Shown: positions 18,046 to 26,371, numbered from the stretch's first letter. The stretch: DNA of 64,000 nt from Qipengyuania xiamenensis (GCF_019711495.1 NZ_JAIGNM010000003.1:372001-436000); one strand, 5' to 3'. Notes: generated from the sequence alone by a model not told the origin. Translations and numbers: made by a program.

Positions 18046-19239
18046 ATGGCAGGGTCAAAGACCAAGGGACGGGTCGTTTTGGATAAAGATAGCGCCATTG
18101 GCGGCTGGGCAAGCCGCATCAACAGCTGGTTTCCGGATCGCGAATTTTTCATGCGATCGGAAGGCCAGGTACGCTTCATCACCATTTCATCGCGCGTGCA
18201 GAAGGCTGCTGCAGCCACTGCGCTGTTCGTCATGCTGGTCTGGGCCGTATCGCTCGCAGTCGCAGGCTGGGCGCAGTACAGCGCTTCGGCCGACCGCCAG
18301 TCGCTGCTGAACCGCGAAGCCAAGGTCGCAACCTCCGAAGAACGCCTCGCCGCTTACGGCGACAACCTCGAAGCGGTCAGCGAAGATCTCGACCGCCGCA
18401 TGGAATTCATCGAAGGCGTTGCCGAGCTGCTGCCCGAGAACATGAAGGTCGATACCGCGATCAGCGATTCGACCGGCGAAGCCGCCGCCACGGTCGAAAA
18501 AGTCAGCGCCGCATTTCCGCAGGCCGCCGAACTCGCCCGTATCGAAGCGCGCCAGCTCGCCATCGTCGAAGGCCTGACGCGCTACGCCGACTGGCGTTCG
18601 GCCCGCGCTGCCGAAGCGCTCAAGAAGCTCCAGCTCAATCCCGACGCAGTCGTCCGCCGCGCCAACAACCAGGCGATGGGTGGTCCGCTCGAAGGCCTTT
18701 CGACCAGCGCCGACGGCAGCATCGACCCGCGTTTCGAACGCCTCGGCCTCTCGATGGCCCGCATGACTGCACTGGAAAGCGCGCTTGAAGGGGTTCCCCA
18801 GGTCGCTCCGGCTCGCCGCGACATGATTTCCTCGGGCTTCGGCTATCGCCGTGACCCGTTCAACCGCCGCGCCGCCATGCACAAGGGCCTCGACTTCCGC
18901 GGCGCCACCGGCACCCCGATCTACGCCGCCGCCAAGGGCCGCGTCACTTTCGTCGGCTGGAAGGGCGGCTACGGCAAGACCGTCGAAATCACCCACGGCA
19001 ATGGACTCATGACCCGCTATGCGCATATGTCGCGCTTCAACGCGAAAGTCGGCGACCGTGTCGCACCGGGTGAGACGATCGGCGCGATCGGCAGCACCGG
19101 GCGTTCGACCGGCCCGCACCTGCACTTCGAGGTCCGTATCAACGGACGGGCCGTAAACCCCCGTACCTTCCTGGAGACAGCCCCCAATGTTCTCGAAGAA
19201 ATCCGCCGAGCACCAGAGCTCGCCCACGCCGCCCACTAA
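18046..19239 (+). CDS. membrane-anchored M23 (LytM-type) peptidoglycan endopeptidase
   Basis: 397 residues. A cytoplasmic N-terminus is followed by one transmembrane helix (about residues 50-75), a coiled-coil/helical periplasmic segment and a C-terminal M23 domain (about 265-380). All metal ligands are present: H-x3-D in MHKGLDF, and H-x-H in GPHLHFEV with the catalytic His in RYAHMS. It should be an active zinc endopeptidase cutting peptide cross-links. I chose the ATG at 18046 with AGGG just upstream; a TTG at 18031 is the alternative. Its last 53 bases are shared with the bactofilin gene, an arrangement known for bactofilin-peptidase morphogenesis pairs. Confidence 0.92.
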   Translation: MAGSKTKGRVVLDKDSAIGGWASRINSWFPDREFFMRSEGQVRFITISSRVQKAAAATALFVMLVWAVSLAVAGWAQYSASADRQSLLNREAKVATSEERLAAYGDNLEAVSEDLDRRMEFIEGVAELLPENMKVDTAISDSTGEAAATVEKVSAAFPQAAELARIEARQLAIVEGLTRYADWRSARAAEALKKLQLNPDAVVRRANNQAMGGPLEGLSTSADGSIDPRFERLGLSMARMTALESALEGVPQVAPARRDMISSGFGYRRDPFNRRAAMHKGLDFRGATGTPIYAAAKGRVTFVGWKGGYGKTVEITHGNGLMTRYAHMSRFNAKVGDRVAPGETIGAIGSTGRSTGPHLHFEVRINGRAVNPRTFLETAPNVLEEIRRAPELAHAAH

Positions 19240-19654
19240 TCCAGGACGCAATTCCTCCATGGCCTCCAAAAGCAATTCCACCTTCTCGGTTCTCGGTTCC
19301 GACCTCGCCATCAAGGGCGACATCAAGGCTTCGGCCGACCTGCATGTCGACGGCAGCATCGAAGGCGACATCGCCTGCACCAGCCTCGTCCAGGGCGAAA
19401 CGAGCAAGGTAACCGGCGCGATCTCGGCCGAAAGCGCGCGTCTTGCTGGTACGGTCGAAGGTTCGATCACCGCACGCGAGCTGGTCATCCTCAAGACCGC
19501 CAAGATCACCGGCGACGTGTTCTACGACGCGCTGACCATCGAGCAGGGCGCGCAGGTCGAAGGCCGTTTCGCACACCGCGATCCCAAGAAGAGCGCGCAG
19601 CCGGCCGCCAAGCCGCAGGGCGACAGCAAGCCCGAGCTCCAGCTCGCCAACTGA
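19187..19654 (+). CDS. bactofilin family cytoskeletal protein
   Basis: 155 residues. The conserved core (about 30-135) has the right-handed beta-helix repeats seen in SVLGSDLAIKGDIKASADLHV, VDGSIEGDIACTSLVQ and later KITGDVFYDALTIEQGAQVEGRF (quoted in parts). Short unstructured ends flank it, as in other bactofilins. It polymerises without nucleotide and localises envelope enzymes. The ATG at 19187 lies inside the end of the M23 gene, with GGAGACAG just upstream; an ATG at 19259 beyond the overlap would give a shorter protein. The MFSKK N-terminus is typical for the family, so I keep the longer form. Confidence 0.93.
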   Translation: MFSKKSAEHQSSPTPPTNPGRNSSMASKSNSTFSVLGSDLAIKGDIKASADLHVDGSIEGDIACTSLVQGETSKVTGAISAESARLAGTVEGSITARELVILKTAKITGDVFYDALTIEQGAQVEGRFAHRDPKKSAQPAAKPQGDSKPELQLAN

Positions 19655-19676
19655 GTTTTCTCCCTAGGAGAGGATT

Positions 19677-19710
19677 GGGCCGCCCCGCGCTAGACGGGAG
19701 CGGCCCTTTC
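19677..19710. terminator. intrinsic terminator, probably bidirectional, between bactofilin and acyl-CoA ligase genes
   Basis: The arms GGGCCGC (19677-19683) and GCGGCCC (19700-19706) pair, extended by an inner CCCG/CGGG. The hairpin is followed on the plus strand by TTTCTTTAT. It lies between the convergent stops at 19654 and 19725 and can serve both. Confidence 0.85.
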
Positions 19711-19724
19711 TTTATGCGGGCGGG

Positions 19725-21392
19725 CTAAATGCCCAGCTCGGCGCGCAGCGCCTTGCGATCGAGCTTGCCAACCAGTGTCTTGGGCAATTCGTCGCGGATC
19801 ACGACGCCCTCGACCCGCTCATGCTTACCGACGCGGGCGTTCAGCCATTTGGCGAGGTCTGCAGCAGACGCGGTGTTGTCGTTTAGCGTCACATAGGCGC
19901 GTGGCCGTTCGCCGAGGTAATCGTCCGGCACGCCGATCACGAGGACCTCTTTCACCGCTTCATTCTCGAGCAGGACGTCCTCGACCTGGCTCGGGAATAC
20001 CTTGAAGCCGCCGACCGCGATCATGTCCTTGATGCGGTCGACAATCTCGAGAAAGCCGTCCTCGTCCATCACCGCGACATCGCCGGTGCGCAGGTATCGC
20101 TTGCCGTCGCGGGTGACGAAGGTGTCGGCATCGGTTTCGGGCCGGTTCCAGTAGCCGCGCATGATCTGCGGACCGTGGACGGCGAGTTCGCCCGGTTCGC
20201 CTTCGGCGGCGAGCTTGGTGGGGTCTTCCTTGTCGAGGAAGATCACCTCGGTGCCCATCACGAGTTGCCCGATCGTGCCCTTCTTGCGCACGCCCCTGTA
20301 GGGATTGGCCGAGACGACGCCCGAACTCTCGGTCAGGCCGTAACCTTCGACCACGCGCACGCCCGTCACTTCCTCGAACTTGTCATGCAGCGGGGCCGGC
20401 ATCGGCGCGCCGCCGGAAATGCAGACCTTGATCGAGGAGACGTCGGTCTTGGCCATTTTCGGATGGTCCAGCAGTGCCTGGAACATTGTCGGCACGCCCG
20501 GGAAACCGGTCGTCTTGTACTTCTGGATGGTGTCGAGCACCTGCCCCGCCTCGAAACGCGGCACCATCGCGATCGACGCGCCGGTCACCATCGCGTGGTT
20601 GAGCAGCGCGGTATTCGCAAAGACATGGAAGAAGGGCAGCGCGCCCATGAAAACTTCCTCGTCCAGTGTGCCGAAAGGGTTGAGGCCGGCAACCTGCTGC
20701 GCATTCATCGAGAGTTGCGAATGGCCGAGCATTGCTCCCTTGGGCCGCCCGGTGGTCCCGCCGGTATATTGTAGCAGGGCGATGTCGTCATCGACGTCGA
20801 TAGTGGGAAAAGTCGCGCCCGTAGGATCGACGAGCAGGTCCGAGAATGCGAGCGTATCGGCTTTCCACGCGACGCTTGCGACCTTGCGGCGGCCAAGCGT
20901 CTTGAGCGCGAGCTTCTTGTGCCACGGCAGCATGTCGGCGAGCGAGCCGACCACAAGCGTCTCGAGTTCCGACTGGTCGAGCACGGCAGACGCCGTCGAA
21001 TAGAGTTCGGGCACGTCTACGGTCACGAGCAGGCGCGTTCCCGAATCCGCGACCTGCCATGCCAGTTCTTCCACCGTGTAGAGCGGCGAGAAATTGACGA
21101 CGATCGCGCCCGCCAGCATCGCCCCGTAATAGGCGGAGGCATAGATCGGCACGTTGGGCAGGAACAGGCCGACCCGGTCGCCCGGCTCTATCCCGCGCGT
21201 GATGAGGCCGGCGGCGAAACGCTTCGCTTCTTCATGGATGGATGCATAATCATAGGTCCGGCCAAGAAAATGCAGGAATGGCGCTCGCGGGTTCTTGGCA
21301 GTCGTGTGCGCCAGCATGTCGGGCAGGCTGGCCGGCTCGAACTTCGCATCCCAGGGTGTGGGATGGTGGTACACGTAACTATTTACATCCAT
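19725..21392 (-). CDS. long-chain fatty acid--CoA ligase / AMP-dependent synthetase
   Basis: 555 residues from the ATG at 21392; an ATG at 21413 would add seven. The adenylate-forming P-loop YTGGTTGRPKGAM, the GYGLTESSG segment (A5), YLRTGDVA (A7), RIKDMIAVGGFKVFP (A8) and the catalytic Lys in KTLVGKLDRKALR (A10) are all intact. It activates a carboxylic acid, probably a medium or long-chain fatty acid, to its CoA thioester. Chain-length specificity is inference from similarity to FadD. It stands alone, convergent with the bactofilin operon. There is no clear Shine-Dalgarno for either start. Confidence 0.92.
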   Translation of the reverse strand: MDVNSYVYHHPTPWDAKFEPASLPDMLAHTTAKNPRAPFLHFLGRTYDYASIHEEAKRFAAGLITRGIEPGDRVGLFLPNVPIYASAYYGAMLAGAIVVNFSPLYTVEELAWQVADSGTRLLVTVDVPELYSTASAVLDQSELETLVVGSLADMLPWHKKLALKTLGRRKVASVAWKADTLAFSDLLVDPTGATFPTIDVDDDIALLQYTGGTTGRPKGAMLGHSQLSMNAQQVAGLNPFGTLDEEVFMGALPFFHVFANTALLNHAMVTGASIAMVPRFEAGQVLDTIQKYKTTGFPGVPTMFQALLDHPKMAKTDVSSIKVCISGGAPMPAPLHDKFEEVTGVRVVEGYGLTESSGVVSANPYRGVRKKGTIGQLVMGTEVIFLDKEDPTKLAAEGEPGELAVHGPQIMRGYWNRPETDADTFVTRDGKRYLRTGDVAVMDEDGFLEIVDRIKDMIAVGGFKVFPSQVEDVLLENEAVKEVLVIGVPDDYLGERPRAYVTLNDNTASAADLAKWLNARVGKHERVEGVVIRDELPKTLVGKLDRKALRAELGI

Positions 21393-21430
21393 GTCAGTAG
21401 CATGGAGCAACATCGCTTAAACGCAAGTAA

Positions 21431-21467
21431 AAAGGGCGGGAAAAGCGCCCAGCCTTTCCCGCCCTTT
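21431..21467 (-). terminator. intrinsic terminator of trcR
   Basis: The plus-strand arms AAAGGGCGGGAAA (21431-21443) and TTTCCCGCCCTTT (21455-21467) pair perfectly over 13 bases. Read leftward from the trcR stop at 21487, the stem is followed by TTTTTAC, so it is an intrinsic terminator for trcR just downstream of its coding end. It also separates trcR from the acyl-CoA ligase promoter. Confidence 0.88.
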
Positions 21468-21486
21468 CAAATGTTTCGCATGACGA

Positions 21487-22212
21487 TCAGGCTTCGTCCG
21501 CGCCCTCGCCCGCTTCTTCGGCGGCGCGCTTGGCAGTGAGCCATGCCTCGGCTTCGGCTTCCTGCGCAGCTTCGGCGGCTGCCTTTTCGTTGGCATCGCG
21601 TTCGGCGCGCAGTTCCTCGATCAGCTTCTCGCGATCGCTAACGCCGCTAGGAGCTGCAGGGGCTTCTGCGCCTTCTTCGGGAGCCGGAAGGTTCTTCGCG
21701 GCCTTGGCGACCACGGCGTCGAGTTCGCGCTGCGAGCACAGGCCGAGCGTCACCGGATCCTTGGGCTGGATGTTCTGGATGTTCCAGTGGCTACGCTCGC
21801 GAATCGCGGTGATCGTGTTGCGCGTGGTGCCGATCAGCTTGGAGATCTGCGCATCGGAGATTTCCGGGTGGCTACGCAGCAGCCAGGCGATGCCGTCGGG
21901 CTTGTCCTGACGCTTCGACACCGGCGTGTAACGCGGGCCCTTGGTGCGGCTGACCGCGACGGGCGCGCGCTGCATCTTGAGGCTGTATTCGCTGTCGGCC
22001 TCGCCCTTGGCGATTTCTTCCTGCGTCAGCTCGCCCGAGTGGAGCGGGTCGCGGCCCGTGTATTTGCTGCCCGCCAGATCGTCGGCCATGGCCTGCACTT
22101 CGAGGATATGGAGGCCGCAGAATTCTGCGATCTGCTCGAAGGACAAGCCGGTGTTGTCGACCAGCCAGGTGGCGGTCGCATGCGGCATCAGCGGAGTGGG
22201 TTGGTCGGCCAT
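21487..22212 (-). CDS. trcR: TrcR/DUF1013 family cell-cycle transcriptional regulator
   Basis: 241 residues. The N-terminal two thirds carry the DUF1013 signature: MPHATATWLVDNTGLSFEQ, AEFCGLHILEVQAMADD, and a helix-turn-helix-like AQISKLIGTTRNTITAIRER followed by SHWNIQNIQPKDPVTLG. An Ala/Glu-rich C-terminal tail (about 190-241) is typical of sphingomonad members. Family knowledge describes it as a conserved alphaproteobacterial regulator linked to the cell cycle; I cannot name its targets here. Its leader carries two hairpins (22213-22230 and 22247-22268), and the strong terminator at 21431 ends it. Confidence 0.88.
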   Translation of the reverse strand: MADQPTPLMPHATATWLVDNTGLSFEQIAEFCGLHILEVQAMADDLAGSKYTGRDPLHSGELTQEEIAKGEADSEYSLKMQRAPVAVSRTKGPRYTPVSKRQDKPDGIAWLLRSHPEISDAQISKLIGTTRNTITAIRERSHWNIQNIQPKDPVTLGLCSQRELDAVVAKAAKNLPAPEEGAEAPAAPSGVSDREKLIEELRAERDANEKAAAEAAQEAEAEAWLTAKRAAEEAGEGADEA

Positions 22213-22230
22213 TTAAGCGCCTTTGCTTAA
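22213..22230 (-). promoter_or_regulatory. hairpin presenting the trcR Shine-Dalgarno in its loop
   Basis: TTAAGC (22213-22218) and GCTTAA (22225-22230) form a perfect inverted repeat directly upstream of the trcR ATG. On the coding strand the 6-base loop reads AAAGGC, the only Shine-Dalgarno-like sequence in place for trcR. The folded form would expose the ribosome site in a loop; a regulatory role is inference. Confidence 0.5.
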
Positions 22231-22246
22231 GGGTATAAAATATAAG

Positions 22247-22268
22247 GGCCGCCCCTTGCGGAGCGGCC
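22247..22268 (-). terminator. terminator-like hairpin in the leader of trcR
   Basis: On the minus strand GGCCGC and GCGGCC pair (22247-22252 with 22263-22268), followed by CTTATATTTTATA. This resembles an intrinsic terminator but lies upstream of trcR, not after a recognised gene. It may be an attenuator in the trcR leader, or it may end a short RNA from 22270-22386. I found no tRNA or other known RNA in that stretch. Confidence 0.5.
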
Positions 22269-22386
22269 GTTGCACCCTGCCATGTAGGCGAGCGCTACGG
22301 ATTCGGCAAGCACGGCTGCGTAAGCTGCGGTTTTTTAACGATTTGCCGCTATCTCGCAGGCGACCGGAACGTATGCGGGGGACGCA

Positions 22387-23010
22387 ATGAAAAAATCAGC
22401 CATTCTTATCGCCAGCCTGGCACTGACCGCCTGTGGGGAGAGCGGTCCAGACTTCGATGTCGGTGTGCGCGGCGACGCGGCGGCCATCAAGCAGGAGCTG
22501 GCGCAAATCGCCGGCGGCACTTCGGGCATAGGCGGCGTAGCCCCGATCGCCCTATCGAGCGAAGGCGACAGCCTCGTGTTCACCGTTCCCGCCAAGGACG
22601 GGTTCGACCCCGGTCGGATCAAGATGGATTTCTCGCAACGTGAGGAACTCACCACGGTGGCAGTGACCGTCGACATGCCGATGGTACCGATGGGCGAGAA
22701 CATGGTGCTGAGCGAAGAGAAGGTCGAATTCGAACTTCGCAAGGCGCTCAAGGTCTGGGGCAAGAAATACGGCGATTTCGGTGCCGCGGCCAGCCGCGAC
22801 ACGCTCGATGCCAACATGGCGGCTGTCGCGATCGCGGCGCAGGGTGCGGATACGGGAAGCCTGTTCTACACCGGTGGCACCAGCGACTGGGCTGCAGGCA
22901 GCACCAGCGACTGGGACGATGCCAGCTATGACGATGGCGGCGGCTGGGGTGAGGGCAGCGGCACGGACGACTATTACGCCGACGACGGCGGCTGGGGCGC
23001 CGGCAGCTAG
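22387..23010 (+). CDS. lipoprotein of unknown function with Trp/Gly/Asp/Tyr-rich tail
   Basis: 207 residues. A lipoprotein signal peptide ends in LTAC (lipid Cys at 16). The middle part (about 25-150) has a mixed alpha/beta look, with no motif I recognise. The last 45 residues are low-complexity, made of repeats such as TSDW, DDGGGW and DDGGWG that mix acidic, aromatic and glycine residues and are probably unstructured. GGGGGA shortly before the ATG supports the start. The stop overlaps the convergent glycosyltransferase stop in a shared CTAG. No function is proposed. Confidence 0.82.
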   Translation: MKKSAILIASLALTACGESGPDFDVGVRGDAAAIKQELAQIAGGTSGIGGVAPIALSSEGDSLVFTVPAKDGFDPGRIKMDFSQREELTTVAVTVDMPMVPMGENMVLSEEKVEFELRKALKVWGKKYGDFGAAASRDTLDANMAAVAIAAQGADTGSLFYTGGTSDWAAGSTSDWDDASYDDGGGWGEGSGTDDYYADDGGWGAGS

Positions 23011-24083
23011 TCTGCCAGCGCGCCGGGCTCCAGCTCGGCAAGGCCTGCAAGAAACTGGTCGGTCGCCGCTTCCCAGCTGAAGCGTGCGCCGTAATCCGCG
23101 CATGCCCTGCGGTCGCAATAGAGCGCCGCGTCGATCGCCCGGTCGAGATCCTCGGACAGCGCGCCGACCTCGTCGACCACGATATCGCGCGGCCCCGCGA
23201 CGGGGAATGCCGCAACCGGAGTGCCGCAGGCCAATGCCTCGATCATCACGAGGCCGAAGGTATCGGTCCTGCTCGGGAAGACGAACACGTCGGCCCCTGC
23301 ATAGCATCCCGCCAGCTCGCGGCCCGACTTTCGGCCGAGGAAGAGCGCTTCGGGATAGCGGGCCTTGAGGCGATCCAGCGATGGTCCGTCTCCGACGACG
23401 ACCTTGCTGCCCGGGTGTCCGGCCTCGAGGAAGGCCTCGATATTCTTCTCCACCGCGACACGCCCGACATAAAGCTGGATCGGCCGCGGCAGGTGGGCGA
23501 ATTCGCGCGGCGGCGGGGCAAAGGGGTCGAAACAGTCGAGATCGACGCCGCGCGTCCAGTGGTGGAGCTGCGCAAGACCGTGACCGCGCAGTTCCTCGCG
23601 AATGCTGTGGGTGGCGACCAGCACACGGCTCGCAGGGCCATGGAACCACTCGATATAGCGCCAGAACCACTGCGCCGGCAGGTGCGTGCGCTTGGCGACA
23701 TAGTCCGGAAACTGGGTGTGATAGGCGGTGGTGAACGGCGTCGCGCGCCGGTTGCAATAGCGCCGTGCCGCAAGGCCGAGCGGTCCCTCGGTGGCAATAT
23801 GGATCGCGCCCGGCGCGAATTCGCGCAGCTTGCGGGCGACGGCGCCCGGCCGGCTCAGTGCCAGCCGGATCTCGGGATATGTCGGACAGGGGATCGAGGC
23901 GAACTGGTCAGGCGAAACGACCATGACCTCGTGCCCCTGTGCACGCAGGATGTCGCAGGTCGTCGTCAGCGTGCGGACCACACCGTTCATCTGCGGGAGC
24001 CACGCATCGGTCACGATCGCGATCCGCTGGCGTGGCGGCAACGGGGTGCCCGAAGGCAGGGGCCGGTCTTCGGGCAACTTCAC
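23007..24083 (-). CDS. GT4-type glycosyltransferase (probably lipid glycosylating)
   Basis: 358 residues in two Rossmann-like halves. The N-terminal acceptor half has IAIVTDAWLPQMNGVVRT, and the C-terminal donor half has LYVGRVAVEKNIEAFLEA and the E-x7-E-type region DTFGLVMIEALACGTPVAAFPV. It most resembles membrane-lipid glycosyltransferases that make glycosyl diacylglycerols, but donor and acceptor are inferred, not shown. Its start overlaps the stop of the metallophosphoesterase by four bases, so the pair is co-translated. Its stop shares CTAG with the stop of the convergent lipoprotein gene. Confidence 0.9.
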   Translation of the reverse strand: MKLPEDRPLPSGTPLPPRQRIAIVTDAWLPQMNGVVRTLTTTCDILRAQGHEVMVVSPDQFASIPCPTYPEIRLALSRPGAVARKLREFAPGAIHIATEGPLGLAARRYCNRRATPFTTAYHTQFPDYVAKRTHLPAQWFWRYIEWFHGPASRVLVATHSIREELRGHGLAQLHHWTRGVDLDCFDPFAPPPREFAHLPRPIQLYVGRVAVEKNIEAFLEAGHPGSKVVVGDGPSLDRLKARYPEALFLGRKSGRELAGCYAGADVFVFPSRTDTFGLVMIEALACGTPVAAFPVAGPRDIVVDEVGALSEDLDRAIDAALYCDRRACADYGARFSWEAATDQFLAGLAELEPGALAD

Positions 24084-24958
24084 GCAGCTTCCCGTTTCAG
24101 CGCAGGCTCGCGGCGGGCCACTTCCTCGGGCCAGTGCAGCAATTCCATCGTGCCGTCGAAATGCTCGACCAGCGCGTTGCAGCCTTCGACCCAGTCGCCG
24201 TCATTATAGTATTCGACCTTGCGTCCCTCATGGGTGAAGTCGCGGATCTCGGCAGTGTGGATGTGGCCGCAGACAACTCCGTCCACACCGCGCTCACCGG
24301 CCGCGCGCGCGACGACTTCCTCGTATTTGGAAATGAACTCGACTGCGTTCTTGACCTTGTGCTTGGCCGCCTTGGAAATCGACCAGTACGGCAAGCCCAG
24401 CATGCTGCGCACGCGTGCAACCCAGCCGTTGAGCTTCATCATCAGGTGGTAGAGCGCGTCACCCACGAAGGCGAGCCAGCGGTGGGCCAGCATGATCGTG
24501 TCGAATTCATCGCCATGTAGCACCATCAGGCGGCGCCCGTCGGCGGTGTCGTGGAAGGCGGCGCGCATGATCTCGACGCCGCCGAAGTTCATTCCCGCAA
24601 ACGGCCGGACCATCTCGTCGTGATTGCCCGGGATATAAACGATCCGCGTGCCGCGGCGCGCGCGCTTGAGGATACGCCAGACGATGTCGTTGTGTTCGGG
24701 CGGCCAGTAGAACTTCTTCTTCAGCCGCCATCCGTCGATAATGTCGCCGACGAGGTACATCGTTTCGCTGTCGGTGTGGTCGAGGAAGTCGATCAGCAGC
24801 TCGGCATTGCAGCCCTTGGTGCCGAGATGGACGTCGCTAATCCAGATCGTGCGGTACTTGCGCCGCTCGTCGACGATCCTTTCGGGGACGCTCGGTTCGA
24901 CTGGCGGAAAGCCCGCCACATTGGTGAAATCGGTAAGGTCATTGGGCAGCCGAGTCAT
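24080..24958 (-). CDS. UDP-2,3-diacylglucosamine diphosphatase-like metallophosphoesterase
   Basis: 292 residues of the calcineurin-like phosphoesterase fold. Di-metal motifs appear in order: ISDVHLGTKG, VGDIIDGWRLKK, PGNHDE, LHGDEFD and VCGHIHTAEI. This is the LpxH-like group in which a long insertion follows HGDEFD. Whether it acts on lipid A precursors or another phospholipid head group is not decidable from sequence. The start at 24958 (MTRLPNDLTDF) has GGGGGATGG just upstream and is preferred to an upstream ATG at 24991. It forms a two-gene unit with the GT4 glycosyltransferase. Confidence 0.88.
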   Translation of the reverse strand: MTRLPNDLTDFTNVAGFPPVEPSVPERIVDERRKYRTIWISDVHLGTKGCNAELLIDFLDHTDSETMYLVGDIIDGWRLKKKFYWPPEHNDIVWRILKRARRGTRIVYIPGNHDEMVRPFAGMNFGGVEIMRAAFHDTADGRRLMVLHGDEFDTIMLAHRWLAFVGDALYHLMMKLNGWVARVRSMLGLPYWSISKAAKHKVKNAVEFISKYEEVVARAAGERGVDGVVCGHIHTAEIRDFTHEGRKVEYYNDGDWVEGCNALVEHFDGTMELLHWPEEVARREPALKREAA

Positions 24959-25057
24959 GGTCCATCCCCCATGCTGTTTGAAGGATGCCATGACAGGCGA
25001 TTGTTACGCGCGAACCTCCATTCCGTTACGGAATGGCGTCTTTGCTACCGTTTCGAG

Positions 25058-26071
25058 TCAGGATTCTTCGCGTACTTTCAGCACGATCTTGCCGATATGA
25101 TCGCCGCCTTCCATCCGCGCATGGGCGGCTGAAACCTCCGCCAGCGGGAAGATCTTGTCCATCACCGGGGCAATCGTGCGATCTTCGATCAGCGGCCAGG
25201 CGTGATTGTAGATCTCGTCCGCGAGCAGCGCCTTGAACTCGTCCGAGCGCGGGCGGAGGGTCGATCCGGTCATCATCTGGCGCTTGCTCATCAGCTTGGC
25301 CATGTTGATTTCCGCCTTCAGCCCGCCGAGCACCGCGATGGTGACATGACGTCCGTCTTCGGCGAGGCAGTCGAGATTGCGCTGGACATAATCGCCCGAC
25401 ACCATGTCGAGAACAACGTCGACACCCTTGCCCTCGGTGAATTTCTTCACCTCCTCGACGAAGTCCTGCGTCTTGTAATTGATCGCAAGGTCGGCGCCCA
25501 ACTCGCGGGCAGCGTTGCATTTTTCCTCGCTCCCGGCCGTCGTGACGACCGTCATCTCGAACGCCTTGGCGAGCTGGATCGCCATGGTGCCGATACCGCT
25601 GGTGCCGCCATGGACCAGCAGGGTCTCGCCATCGGCGGCAAAGCCGCGTTCGAAGACATTGTGCCAGACGGTGAACAGCGTTTCGGGGATCGCCGCGGCG
25701 TCCGCCATGTCGAGATGGCGCGGTACGGTGAGGCAATGCGCCGCATGGGCGAGGCAATATTCCGCATAGCCACCTCCGCTCACCAGCGCGCATACACGGC
25801 GGTTGAGCATTTCAGGGGCCACGCCTTCACCTACGGCCACCACCTTGCCGGCGACCTCGAGCCCGGGAATGGGCGAGGCGCCCGGCGGCGGCGGATAGAA
25901 GCCCTGCCGCTGGATGACGTCGGGACGGTTCACGCCCGCGTGGCTGACCTCGATAAGCACCCGGTTCGGGCCCGGATCGGGCACAGGCAATTCTTCTGGC
26001 CGGAAAACTTCCGGACCGCCCGGGTTGTCGTAACCCATTGCAGTCATTGTCTTGGGTAGACCAGTAGCCAA
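25058..26071 (-). CDS. NAD(P)H-quinone oxidoreductase, zinc-independent MDR family (PIG3-like)
   Basis: 337 residues. It has an N-terminal GroES-like domain (HAGVNRPDVIQRQGFYPPP, the quinone oxidoreductase signature) and a C-terminal nucleotide-binding domain (VHGGTSGIGTMAIQLAKA). The zinc ligands of alcohol dehydrogenases are absent. It is expected to reduce quinones or enones with NADPH in the cytoplasm. I chose the TTG start at 26071 because GAGGGGG stands five bases before it; an ATG at 26047 would remove eight residues. It is divergent from the DUF1192 gene. Confidence 0.9.
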   Translation of the reverse strand: MATGLPKTMTAMGYDNPGGPEVFRPEELPVPDPGPNRVLIEVSHAGVNRPDVIQRQGFYPPPPGASPIPGLEVAGKVVAVGEGVAPEMLNRRVCALVSGGGYAEYCLAHAAHCLTVPRHLDMADAAAIPETLFTVWHNVFERGFAADGETLLVHGGTSGIGTMAIQLAKAFEMTVVTTAGSEEKCNAARELGADLAINYKTQDFVEEVKKFTEGKGVDVVLDMVSGDYVQRNLDCLAEDGRHVTIAVLGGLKAEINMAKLMSKRQMMTGSTLRPRSDEFKALLADEIYNHAWPLIEDRTIAPVMDKIFPLAEVSAAHARMEGGDHIGKIVLKVREES

Positions 26072-26170
26072 GAAAGCCCCCTCGAATGCGTGACGTCGTG
26101 CCAGAGAAACGGTGCATTACCGTGGGCCTCGGTTGACAGCAACCGGCACGAGGAGGATTGTGGACGGGCA

Positions 26171-26371
26171 ATGGAAGACGACGATCGTCCACGCCCCAAA
26201 GGCGACGCCGCGAGCAAGCTCGCAGCCGAGGATCTCGGCCCCTACTCGCAGGATGAACTGCAAGAGCGCATTGCCCTGCTCGAACGCGAGATCGCCCGCG
26301 TTGAATCGCACCGGCTCAAGGCCGCCGCCCACCGCGATGCAGCCGATGCGCTGTTCGGGCGAAAGGATTGA
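26171..26371 (+). CDS. DUF1192 family small protein
   Basis: 66 residues. A Pro/Asp-rich start (MEDDDRPRPKGDAASKLA) is followed by LGPYSQDELQERIALLEREIARVESHR, a short coiled coil that is the DUF1192 signature, and a basic end with ALFGRKD. Function is unknown; the family is confined mainly to alphaproteobacteria. I chose the ATG at 26171, preceded by a GGAGGA stretch, over a longer non-conserved form. A terminator follows at 26445. Confidence 0.85.
   Translation: MEDDDRPRPKGDAASKLAAEDLGPYSQDELQERIALLEREIARVESHRLKAAAHRDAADALFGRKD

Noticed and set aside
22270..22386. Possible tRNA or known small RNA upstream of trcR
   Set aside because: No T-loop GTTCGA-type sequence, acceptor stem or anticodon arm could be found on either strand; only the terminator-like hairpin remains and it is reported separately.
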